Assembly: GCF_033343995.1 (NCBI RefSeq) | Contig: NZ_CP137573.1 | Location: forward strand, 1,364,001 to 1,428,000 | DNA: 64,000 bases | Source of the DNA: Streptomyces sp. HUAS YS2 | GTDB lineage: Bacteria > Actinomycetota > Actinomycetes > Streptomycetales > Streptomycetaceae | Direction: 5' to 3' | In this document: in pieces, positions 57,419 to 64,000 of the stretch | Position numbering within the stretch: position 1 is the stretch's first letter | Layout: each line of letters starts with the position of its first letter | The notes under the pieces: generated by a model | Databases searched by the model: none | Told to the model about the DNA's origin: nothing | The model's input: the letters and a program-made list of their open reading frames with translations, nothing else | Translations under genes and position numbers: made by a program

Positions 57419-59338
57419 ATGACCTCTCCTGGCACACGTCTTCGCAGAGCGGCGGCCGGACTCACCACGGCCTGTCTGCTGGCCGCCGGCCTGGTGGGCG
57501 CCGGGCCGGCCGCGGCCGGGGCCGCCCGCGCCTCGGCCGCTCCGTCGGCGCTCGCCGCTTCCGCCACCGTCGTCCCGATCCGGACGACCGGCCCGGCCGA
57601 CAAGCGCTTCAACCTGGTGATCATGGGCGACGGCTACACCGCGGACGAGCGCGCCGCGTTCCGCGCCGACGTCGACGAGCACCTGGGCGTGCTGTGGAGC
57701 GTGGAGCCCTTCGCCTCGTACCGCTCGTACATCAACGTCTGGGCGGTCGAGGTCGCCTCGCCCGAGTCGGGGGTGGACTGCGACCCCGGGCTCGACGCGC
57801 CGCGCCGCGACACCGCGCTCGGCATGGGCTTCTGGGGCGGCTGCAACCCGCAGAGCGTGCAGCGGCTGCTCACCGTCGACAGCCGGCTCGCCGGCGAGCT
57901 GGCCGACCTGGTGCCCGGTACGACGGCGGCCAACCGGCAGATCGTGGCGCTCGCCAACAGCGACACGTACGGCGGCGCCGGCGGCAGTTACGCCACCGCG
58001 TCCGGCGGCAACGCCCTCTCCTCGCTGATCACCCCGCACGAGATAGGCCACTCGCTGGGCCGGCTCCAGGACGAGTACGACTACTACGCGCGGGGCGTGC
58101 CCGGCGAGGCGTACGAGGGTCCGGAGCCGTCCTCCGCGCATCACACCCTGCTCACCGAGGAGCAGATGCGCGCGCAACGCGCCAAGTGGTGGCGGTGGTT
58201 GGGCGAGGAGAGCGAGTCGGGAGGCGTGATCGGCCGTCACGAGGGCGGGATGTACAGCACGAAGGGGGTCTGGCGGCCGAGTCGGCACTCGCTGATGAAG
58301 ACCCTCGGCTACGCCTTCGACCAGGTGGAGCGCGAGGTGATGGTGCAGGCGATCGCCGCGAAGGTGAACCTCGTCGAGGACCACACCCCCGACACCGCCC
58401 CGATCGGCGCCGACCGGACCGTCTGGGTGGACACGCTGCACCCGGTGGGCGGCGAACTGTCCGTCGTCTGGCGGCTGGACGGCCGCGTACTGAGCACCCG
58501 GAACGCGCGCACCCTCGACCTGCGCCGCCTGGACCTCTCCCCCGGCGCGCACCGGCTGACCGCGACGGTCACCGACCCGACGCCCTTCGTCCGCGACCCT
58601 GCCGTCCGCGCCTCGGCGGCGCTGACCCGCACGGTGAGCTGGACGGTGAACCGCGCGCTGACGACGGAGCCGGAGGAGGTCCCCGCCGCGTTCACCGGCC
58701 ACACACCGACGGGGGCCGCGGTCGGCGCGCGGGCCACGGTGCACGCTGACACCACTCACCCGCTCGACCGCATGCCCGTCGTCGAGTGGCGGATGGACGG
58801 GCGGATCATCGACAACCCCGGCAACGACCGTGATCTGGACCTGGGTTCGCTGCGCCTGACACCGCGCACCCACACCCTGACGGCCCGGATCCCGGGCACG
58901 GACGCCGAGTTGAGGTGGACGGTGGACGCCCGCCCCGCGACGGCGGCGTACGAGCTGTCCACGCCCCTGCGCACGGTCGAGCGACCTGGCCGGCCCGTCG
59001 AGTACGTCTACGACGGCGAGTTCACGATGCGGCTCACCGCCCGCGACGACCGCGAGGGCCCCGTGGTGAGCCAGTTCCGGGTGGACGGCGACGGCTGGTA
59101 CACGTACTACGGCTGGCCGACGGACGCCGAAGCGCCGTTCCGCTTCTCGCCGTCGGGCACGGTCGTCGACAACCTCGTGTACGGGAAGCTCGGCCGCAGC
59201 CGGGCCGTTCCGTGGGACGACGCGACACCGGACTACGGCACGCACCGGATCGAGTACCGCACGATCGACTCCGCCGGGAACACCGGAGCGGCGAGGAGCT
59301 TCCTCGTCACCCTGGTGCCCCCGGCGGACGGGCGCTGA
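57419..59338 (+). CDS. Secreted M64-family zinc metallopeptidase
   Basis: 639-residue exported peptidase of family M64 (IgA-peptidase-like). A signal peptide covers residues 1 to about 35 (RLRRAAAGLTTACLLAAGLVGAGPAAAG). The catalytic domain begins FNLVIMGDGYTADERAAFRADVDEHL and has the zinc site HEIGHSLGRLQDEY, His207, Glu208 and His211, with downstream Asp/Glu 218-219. It is followed by repeated beta-sandwich segments (VWRLDGRVLSTRNARTLDL; VEWRMDGRIIDNPGNDRDLDL) and a C-terminal domain. ATG at 57419 appears leaderless. The target protein is unknown. Confidence 0.92.
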   Translation: MTSPGTRLRRAAAGLTTACLLAAGLVGAGPAAAGAARASAAPSALAASATVVPIRTTGPADKRFNLVIMGDGYTADERAAFRADVDEHLGVLWSVEPFASYRSYINVWAVEVASPESGVDCDPGLDAPRRDTALGMGFWGGCNPQSVQRLLTVDSRLAGELADLVPGTTAANRQIVALANSDTYGGAGGSYATASGGNALSSLITPHEIGHSLGRLQDEYDYYARGVPGEAYEGPEPSSAHHTLLTEEQMRAQRAKWWRWLGEESESGGVIGRHEGGMYSTKGVWRPSRHSLMKTLGYAFDQVEREVMVQAIAAKVNLVEDHTPDTAPIGADRTVWVDTLHPVGGELSVVWRLDGRVLSTRNARTLDLRRLDLSPGAHRLTATVTDPTPFVRDPAVRASAALTRTVSWTVNRALTTEPEEVPAAFTGHTPTGAAVGARATVHADTTHPLDRMPVVEWRMDGRIIDNPGNDRDLDLGSLRLTPRTHTLTARIPGTDAELRWTVDARPATAAYELSTPLRTVERPGRPVEYVYDGEFTMRLTARDDREGPVVSQFRVDGDGWYTYYGWPTDAEAPFRFSPSGTVVDNLVYGKLGRSRAVPWDDATPDYGTHRIEYRTIDSAGNTGAARSFLVTLVPPADGR

Positions 59339-59368
59339 TCTTCGTCTACGGTTGTGGCCCGCGGTCGT

Positions 59369-60178
59369 CTACGGCTTGCGGGCCACGCCGGCCCAGCCGG
59401 GGATCGGGTCGTCGCCGGCGACCGGGATGGGCTCACCCAGCTCGGCGTGCCAGTCCGCGGTGAGGGTGACGCCGGGCTCGACGAACTCGAGGCCGTCGAA
59501 GAAGCGGGCGAGCTCGTCGCGCGAACGCGGGCGCAGGGTCAGACCGCGCGCCTTGTACATGGCGGTGGCCTTCGCCGCGCCCTCCGGGTCGAAGTCGCCG
59601 GTGACGTGGGACAGGACGACGTAGCTGCCCGAGGGCAGCTTCTCGACCAGCTTCGCCACCAGCTCGTACGCGCCGTCCTCGTCGCCGACGAAGTGCAGCA
59701 GGGCGAGCATCGACAGGGCGATCGGCTGCTCGAAGTCGAGGACCTTTCCGGCCCTTTCGAGGATCGCCTCGGGCTCGCGCGCGTCCGCCTGGATGTACTC
59801 GGTGGCCCCCTCCGGCGTCGAACGCAGCAGCGCGGCGGCGTGCGCGAGCACGATGGGGTCGTTGTCGCAGTAGACGATCCGCGACTCGGGCGCGACCTGC
59901 TGGGCGATCTGGTGCAGGTTGGGCTCGGTCGGGATGCCGGTGCCGATGTCCAGGTACTGGCGCACGCCGTGGGTGCTGAGCCAGCGGATGGCGCGGTGCA
60001 TGAACGCGCGGTTCACGCGGGCCATGTCCCGGCCCCGCGCGTCCACGGTGAGCAGCTGCCGCGCCATCTCCTCGTCGACCGGGTAGTTGTCCTTGCCGCC
60101 GAGGAACCAGTCGTACATCCGCGCGGGATGGGGCTTGCTGGTGTCGATCCGTACGGCGGCGGGGTCCTGCCCGGTCAT
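59369..60178 (-). CDS. DUF574-family SAM-dependent methyltransferase
   Basis: 269-residue protein of the actinomycete DUF574/S-adenosyl methyltransferase family (PF04672): KPHPARMYDWFLGGKDNYPVDEEMA near the start, the SAM-binding YLDIGTGIPTEPNLHQIAQ, RIVYCDNDPIVLAHA and IQADAREPEAIL, then LLHFVGDEDGAYELVAKLVEKLPSGSYVVLSHVT. Streptomycetes carry many copies and targets are unknown. ATG at 60178 fits the family start. It is often found near DUF397/DUF5753 regulators, as here. Confidence 0.92.
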   Translation of the reverse strand: MTGQDPAAVRIDTSKPHPARMYDWFLGGKDNYPVDEEMARQLLTVDARGRDMARVNRAFMHRAIRWLSTHGVRQYLDIGTGIPTEPNLHQIAQQVAPESRIVYCDNDPIVLAHAAALLRSTPEGATEYIQADAREPEAILERAGKVLDFEQPIALSMLALLHFVGDEDGAYELVAKLVEKLPSGSYVVLSHVTGDFDPEGAAKATAMYKARGLTLRPRSRDELARFFDGLEFVEPGVTLTADWHAELGEPIPVAGDDPIPGWAGVARKP

Positions 60179-60281
60179 CTGCGCTCCAGTGGTTTCGGTG
60201 ATGCGGAACTGTAGCTGCTCGAACCACAGTTGGCGGAACTACTGCTAGGGGTACGCGAGGTGAAGGGGGTGAGGGAAGGGG

Positions 60282-60518
60282 TCAGGTGAGCAGGAAGTCG
60301 GCCTGACCGGATTTTGCCCCCTGGATGAAGGCGGCGATCTCCCCGTGGGTGTAGATGAGCGCGGGGCCGTCAGGGTCTGCGGACTGTCGCACGGCGACTC
60401 TGCCGTCGGCCAGCTTCATGGCCTCGAAGCAGTTGCCCCCGTTGCCGCCGCTCCAGGGCTTGTGCCATCCCTCGGCACCGAGCTCCGCGGCAGGCATGCC
60501 GTTGTATATGCGAATCAT
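60282..60518 (-). CDS. DUF397-domain protein
   Basis: 78-residue DUF397 protein: GWHKPWSGGNGGNCFEAMKLADGRVAVRQSADPDGPALIYTHGEIAAFIQGAKSGQADFLL. In Streptomyces such proteins bind and antagonise the neighbouring DUF5753 HTH regulators (WhiJ-type systems). The start codon follows directly after the regulator's stop, so they are translated together in a toxin-antitoxin-like regulatory pair. Confidence 0.93.
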   Translation of the reverse strand: MIRIYNGMPAAELGAEGWHKPWSGGNGGNCFEAMKLADGRVAVRQSADPDGPALIYTHGEIAAFIQGAKSGQADFLLT

Positions 60519-61382
60519 TCACAGCTCCTTGCGGAGATCCCGGAGGATCTCCTTCGTGCGTTGTGCAGTCGCGGCCTGGGCCGCCATGCGGTCCATGACC
60601 TCGAGGTGTGAGGCCACCTCCGGACGCGCGTCGAGGTAGACGGCGCCGGTCAGGTACTCGCTGTAGACCATGTCCGGGAGTTCGGGCACGGCGAAGCGGA
60701 AGAGGACGAACGGTCCGTAGGTGCCGGGGTGGTGGCCGGACGCGAACTCCGCGATCTGCAGGGTGACGTTCGGCAGCTCGCACGCTTCGAGCAGCCGGTC
60801 GAGCTGGGCGCGCATCACTTCCGGGCCGTCCCCGACAGGCCGGCGGAGCACCGTCTCGTCCATGATCACCCAGAACTTGGGGGCGTCCTCCCTGGTCAGC
60901 AGGGACTGGCGCTCCATGCGCAGGGCGACATGGCGTTCGATGTCCTCGGCCCGGCTGGCCCCGACGGCTCCGCTGCGCATGATTCCGCGCGCGTATCCCT
61001 CGGTCTGCAGCAGTCCGGGAACGAAGTGGGGTTCGTACGCCCGGATGAGGCTGGCGGCCCCCTCCAGGCTGACGTACATGGAGAACCAACCGGGCAGCAC
61101 GTCGTGGAAGCGCTGCCACCAGCCGGGCTGGTTGGCGTCCTCCGCGAGCTGGACGAAGCCGTCGGCCTCCTCGTCGGAGACCCCGTAGGCCTTGAGCAGC
61201 ATGTGCACGTACGGGATCTTCAGCGCGACCTCGGCCATCTCCATCCTGCGGATGGTGGCCGGGGCGACCCGGAGGATCTTGGCGGCTTCCTCGCGCTTGA
61301 GACCCGCGCGTTCGCGGAGGTCCAGCAGTCGTTTGCCGAGTACGACCTGTCCCACCGTGGGGGCGGACCGCGGCTCGCTCAC
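60519..61382 (-). CDS. DUF5753 helix-turn-helix regulator (WhiJ-like)
   Basis: 287-residue XRE-type regulator with HTH at about residues 14-50 (LGKRLLDLRERAGLKREEAAKILRVAPATIRRMEMAEVAL) and the DUF5753 domain (LIRAYEPHFVPGLLQTEGYARGIM..., then FWVIMDETVLRRPVG, and TLQIAEFASGHHPGTYGPFVLFRF). GTG at 61382 follows GGGGAGG. It forms an operon with the DUF397 gene and is divergent from an HATPase gene across inverted repeats it may bind. The family influences development and antibiotic production. Confidence 0.93.
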   Translation of the reverse strand: MSEPRSAPTVGQVVLGKRLLDLRERAGLKREEAAKILRVAPATIRRMEMAEVALKIPYVHMLLKAYGVSDEEADGFVQLAEDANQPGWWQRFHDVLPGWFSMYVSLEGAASLIRAYEPHFVPGLLQTEGYARGIMRSGAVGASRAEDIERHVALRMERQSLLTREDAPKFWVIMDETVLRRPVGDGPEVMRAQLDRLLEACELPNVTLQIAEFASGHHPGTYGPFVLFRFAVPELPDMVYSEYLTGAVYLDARPEVASHLEVMDRMAAQAATAQRTKEILRDLRKEL

Positions 61383-61446
61383 TCTCAGACCTCCCCGACG
61401 CACTGTTTCGACGAGTGTGCCATGCGGGAAGGCCAGAGAGAACACC

Positions 61447-61482
61447 GCACTCTGCAATTTTCAGAGTGCCACTTGCCAAGTG
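61447..61482. promoter_or_regulatory. Adjacent inverted repeats in the DUF5753/HATPase promoter
   Basis: GCACTCTG-CAATTTT-CAGAGTGC (61447-61469) is directly followed by CACTTG-C-CAAGTG (61470-61482). Both are perfect. They lie 65-100 bp from the regulator start and about 110 bp from the HATPase start and resemble operators of WhiJ/DUF5753 systems. Confidence 0.7.
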
Positions 61483-61589
61483 TCCGAGTCGGGAGGACAG
61501 TATTCCGGTGACCCAGTTCACGCGGCTGCTGCGCTGCGCCCCGGGAAAGGCGTCGTTCGGCACTGCTTCCCCACTGTTAGGAACCGGTC

Positions 61590-62081
61590 GTGGCCTCTGG
61601 TAACGCGCTCACCCCGAGACTCATGGACCCCCGGCCCATGGACCCGCGGCCGCAGACCGACGATCGCCGCCCCCATCCGCACGTCCGGCGTTTCACCTTC
61701 GAGCTGCCGGCCCGCACCTCCTCGGTGGCCCGGGCCCGCCTGCTCGCCCACGAACGGTTGACGCTCTGGGGCTGCGGGGAGGACATCCGCGACACCGTCG
61801 CGCTGGTCGTCTCGGAACTGGTCACCAACGCCGTCGTGCACACCGCCAGCGCCCGCGTGATCTGCGAACTCCGCGAAGGACACGACCGGTTGCGCATAGC
61901 CGTGCACGACGAGGGCGGCCCGGCCGGCCCCCGGATGCGGGACTGCGGCGAGGAGGAGCGCGGTCGCGGACTGCTCCTGATCGACGCCGTGTGCAGCGCC
62001 TGGGGCGCGGACCCGACCGGGCACGGCACCGGCCGCGTGGTCTGGGCGGAGCTCGCCCACGGCACGGAGTTCCCGTGCTGA
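61590..62081 (+). CDS. ATP-binding (HATPase, anti-sigma-like) protein
   Basis: 163-residue GHKL ATPase-fold protein of the RsbW/anti-sigma-like type: VALVVSELVTNAVVHT (N-box), LRIAVHDEGGPAGP (G1-type motif), RGRGLLLIDAVCSAWG (G2-type) and the GTGRVVWAEL end. These single-domain kinases accompany DUF397/DUF5753 pairs in Streptomyces and may phosphorylate or sequester partner regulators. It overlaps the next gene by seven bases. The GTG start lacks a strong ribosome site. Confidence 0.88.
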   Translation: MASGNALTPRLMDPRPMDPRPQTDDRRPHPHVRRFTFELPARTSSVARARLLAHERLTLWGCGEDIRDTVALVVSELVTNAVVHTASARVICELREGHDRLRIAVHDEGGPAGPRMRDCGEEERGRGLLLIDAVCSAWGADPTGHGTGRVVWAELAHGTEFPC

Positions 62082-62584
62082 GGTCGATGGCCACGCTGCT
62101 GGGCCCGCGCGGCCGCCGCACCCCGCTCATCGGCCGTTCGCCGCTCGTGGGCCGCATCCCGACGGCGCGCACCTCCCCCGAGGAAGCCGGTATCACGCGT
62201 TCCGGCGAGTCCGGGGACGAGATCAGGCTGGTCGCACCCCCCGGATTCCGTACGCACCTGGGCTGCGACGCGGTCGGCGTCCCCGCCCGGCACGGCTTCC
62301 GCATCCTGTCCCGGCTCCCGGCCAAGGGCTGCGTGTACGCGGACCGCGACTGGTGGTGGTGGCTGGTCCCGGAGGGCTCCGACCTGGACCTGCCCTGGCC
62401 GATGCCCGCCTGCTACGCCCCTGGCGCCGTGATCCCCGACCGCGGGCCGCGCCTGATCCACCGCCCGGACGACACCTCTCCGTACGCCCCGCCGATTCCG
62501 CTCTACCTCCTGGCCTGCCAGCTCACCGGCACCGCCCCGAACTGGACCCTCGGTGACCACCGGGGACACTGCGTGATCGACTGA
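62075..62584 (+). CDS. Hypothetical protein coupled to the HATPase gene
   Basis: 169-residue protein. A basic Arg/Gly-rich start is followed by a compact C-terminal region (HLGCDAVGVPARHGFRILSRLPAKGCVYADRDWWWWLVPEGSDLDLPWP..., then IPLYLLACQLTG) with a remarkable run of four Trp. GTG at 62075 follows ACGGAG and overlaps the HATPase stop. Proteins of this form are conserved next to the HATPase in streptomycetes; role unknown. Confidence 0.75.
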   Translation: MLRSMATLLGPRGRRTPLIGRSPLVGRIPTARTSPEEAGITRSGESGDEIRLVAPPGFRTHLGCDAVGVPARHGFRILSRLPAKGCVYADRDWWWWLVPEGSDLDLPWPMPACYAPGAVIPDRGPRLIHRPDDTSPYAPPIPLYLLACQLTGTAPNWTLGDHRGHCVID

Positions 62585-62624
62585 ACTCGCTCCTTCCGGA
62601 CGGCTGCTCGATTACTGTGACGAC

Positions 62625-63464
62625 ATGGGCAGTCTGCTGGCGGTGAGCGACCTGCACGTCGGGCATCCGGACAATCGGGCGATCGTCGAGGCGATGAAAC
62701 CCGCCGAGGACGACGACTGGCTGATCGTGGCCGGGGACGTCGGCGAGTTCGTCGAGGACATCGAGCGCACGCTCGCCCTGCTGGCGAGCCGCTTCTCGAC
62801 GGTGGTGTGGACCCCCGGCAACCACGAACTGTGGACTCATCCCCGCGACCCGGTCACCCTGCGCGGCGAGGCCCGCTACCGGCGGCTCGTCGAGATCTGC
62901 CGCACCCTCGGCGTCCACACACCGGAGGACCCGTACCCGGTGTGGCACCGCCCGGACGGCCGGCCGGTGACGGTGGCCCCGCTCTTCACCCTGTACGACT
63001 ACACCTGGCGCCCCGTCGGCACGGAGACGAAGGAACAGGCCCTCGCGGTCGCGCACGCGGCGGGCATCGTCTGCACGGACGAGAGCCTGCTCCACCCGGA
63101 CCCGCTGCCGACCCGGGACGCGTGGTGCAGGGAGCGGGTGGCGTACACGGAACAACGCCTGACCGCGCTGGAACTGACCGCTGATCAGAGACTGGTCCTG
63201 ATCAACCACTACCCCCTGGTCCGCGACCCCACGTTCGTCCTGCGGTACCCGGAGTTCGCGCAGTGGTGCGGTACGGAACTGACGGCGGACTGGCATGTCC
63301 GCTTCCCCGTGGAGCTGATGATCTACGGTCACCTCCACATCCCGCGCACCACCGAGTACGACGGCGTGCGCTTCGAGGAGGTCTCGGTCGGCTACCCGCG
63401 GGAGTGGCGCCCGCGCGCCCAGCACGGACCGTGGCCCCGGCAGGTCCTTCCCGAGCTAGGCTGA
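62625..63464 (+). CDS. Calcineurin-like metallophosphoesterase
   Basis: 279-residue two-metal phosphoesterase: AVSDLHVGHPDNR (metal ligands Asp and His), DDWLIVAGDVGEF (GD), VWTPGNHELWTH (GNHE), VLINHYPLV (His) and MIYGHLHIPRTTEYDGVRFEEVSVGYPREW (GHxH). ATG at 62625. The substrate is not clear; related streptomycete genes sit near phosphopantetheinyl transferase genes, but here a methyltransferase follows six bases after the stop, implying co-transcription. Confidence 0.9.
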   Translation: MGSLLAVSDLHVGHPDNRAIVEAMKPAEDDDWLIVAGDVGEFVEDIERTLALLASRFSTVVWTPGNHELWTHPRDPVTLRGEARYRRLVEICRTLGVHTPEDPYPVWHRPDGRPVTVAPLFTLYDYTWRPVGTETKEQALAVAHAAGIVCTDESLLHPDPLPTRDAWCRERVAYTEQRLTALELTADQRLVLINHYPLVRDPTFVLRYPEFAQWCGTELTADWHVRFPVELMIYGHLHIPRTTEYDGVRFEEVSVGYPREWRPRAQHGPWPRQVLPELG

Positions 63465-63470
63465 CCGACG

Positions 63471-64000
63471 ATGTTCACCCCCCAGGGCCCCAGCTTCCGC
63501 GAACTCGCCGTGCAGGCGCTGTCGTCCGTCGAGCACGGCTACGACCTGCTGGCGACGAAGTTCGACGCGACCCCCTTCCGCACCTCCGACCGCCTGCTCG
63601 CCGCGGTGACGGAGACCCTGGGCCCGCTGGGCCCGTTCGCCTCGGGCCTCGACCTGTGCTGCGGCACAGGCGCGGGCCTCTCGGTCCTGGAGGCGGTGTG
63701 CACGGACCGCGTCACGGGCGTCGACTTCAGCACGGGCATGCTGGCCCGGGCCCGCACCGACCACCCCACGGCGGCGCTCGTCCGCGCGGACGCCCTGCGA
63801 CTCCCGTTCTCCCCCGTCTTCGACCTGGCGGTCAGCTTCGGCGCCTTCGGCCACTTCCTCCCCCGCGACCGCCCCCTCCTCTTCGCCCAGCTCCACGCGA
63901 GCCTCCGCCCCGGCGGCCTGCTGGCCTTCCCCCAGCCGGCCCCACCCCGCGTCGGCTCCCGCCTCTACTGGACGCTGTGGGCCTTCGACGCGGGCATGCG
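63471..64000 (+). CDS. Class I SAM-dependent methyltransferase, 3' end cut
   Basis: 176 residues are visible before the window ends. The Rossmann SAM motif is GLDLCCGTGAGLSVLEA (about residues 60-76), followed by VTGVDFSTGMLARAR, LVRADALRLPF and the HFLPRDRPLLFAQLHASLRPGGLLAF step, typical of small-molecule methyltransferases. It starts six bases after the metallophosphoesterase stop. Target unknown. Confidence 0.85.
   Translation, partial: MFTPQGPSFRELAVQALSSVEHGYDLLATKFDATPFRTSDRLLAAVTETLGPLGPFASGLDLCCGTGAGLSVLEAVCTDRVTGVDFSTGMLARARTDHPTAALVRADALRLPFSPVFDLAVSFGAFGHFLPRDRPLLFAQLHASLRPGGLLAFPQPAPPRVGSRLYWTLWAFDAGM

Overview
The window is chromosomal DNA of a high-GC actinomycete, almost certainly a Streptomyces or close relative. 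Support comes from very high third-position GC, frequent GTG starts with GGAGG-type ribosome sites, an SsgA-like sporulation protein, a WhiB-like iron-sulfur regulator, the DUF397/DUF5753/HATPase regulatory cluster, a LigD-type NHEJ polymerase and ligase, and many TetR/GntR-style palindromic operators. No rRNA, tRNA or CRISPR array was seen.

Layout. 1-7000: end of a GH1 beta-glucosidase, a DUF2236 oxygenase-like protein, a stand-alone ATP synthase b-like protein, a secreted sphingomyelinase C, a decayed patch (FtsX permease remnant and a frameshifted small gene), a macro-domain protein and a MerR regulator. 7000-13000: a fatty-acid beta-oxidation block on the minus strand (FadB-like, thiolase, acyl-CoA dehydrogenase, CaiB/BaiF CoA-transferase) behind two palindromes. 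13000-21400: trans-acting enoyl reductase, VOC protein, endonuclease V, YciI, a secreted BNR-repeat protein, SsgA-like protein, acyl-ACP desaturase with a repeated operator, and a WXG100-like/T7SS-type trio. 21400-29300: WhiB-like protein, then a six-gene oligopeptide-type ABC importer plus amidohydrolase operon divergent from a FadR-type GntR regulator.

30.5-41.5 kb: an integrated ~11 kb mobile element, the most interesting part of the window. It has split the host gene for an ATP-dependent (LigD-type) DNA ligase at the codons of its active-site KWDG motif. A 23-bp identical core lies at both ends, and the element supplies a replacement 5' end, so the ligase on the right reads through as a full protein while a 29-codon stub remains on the left next to the LigD polymerase gene. 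The element encodes a tyrosine integrase, an excisionase-like and a second small HTH protein, a P-loop replication protein, an HK97-fold major capsid protein with no other recognisable virion gene, a regulatory trio (77-aa protein, DUF6879, DUF5753 HTH), a PD-(D/E)XK-type nuclease, a Zn-ribbon protein and several small unknowns. It has two striking non-coding repeat arrays: nine GTTCCAAC/GTTGGAAC 8-mers around an AT-rich segment beside the replication gene (probable origin), and a dense ATGC/GCAT array. The gene set fits a phage satellite or phage-derived integrative element that replicates itself and contributes a capsid subunit, relying on a helper for the rest; that role is inference.

42.4-49 kb: a second lipid-catabolism locus, with an acyl-CoA synthetase and an internally deleted GMC/cholesterol-oxidase-like gene on the minus strand, divergent across three palindromes from SCP2 and acyl-CoA dehydrogenase genes; then an HTTM membrane protein with a DUF5819 partner. 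49-64 kb: a small protein and 14-TM exporter behind a 20-bp palindrome, YchJ protein, a Tat-exported flavin amine-oxidase-like enzyme, an 894-residue membrane TPR protein of unknown role, VOC protein, secreted M64 metallopeptidase, DUF574 methyltransferase, the DUF397/DUF5753/HATPase regulatory set, a metallophosphoesterase and the start of a methyltransferase.
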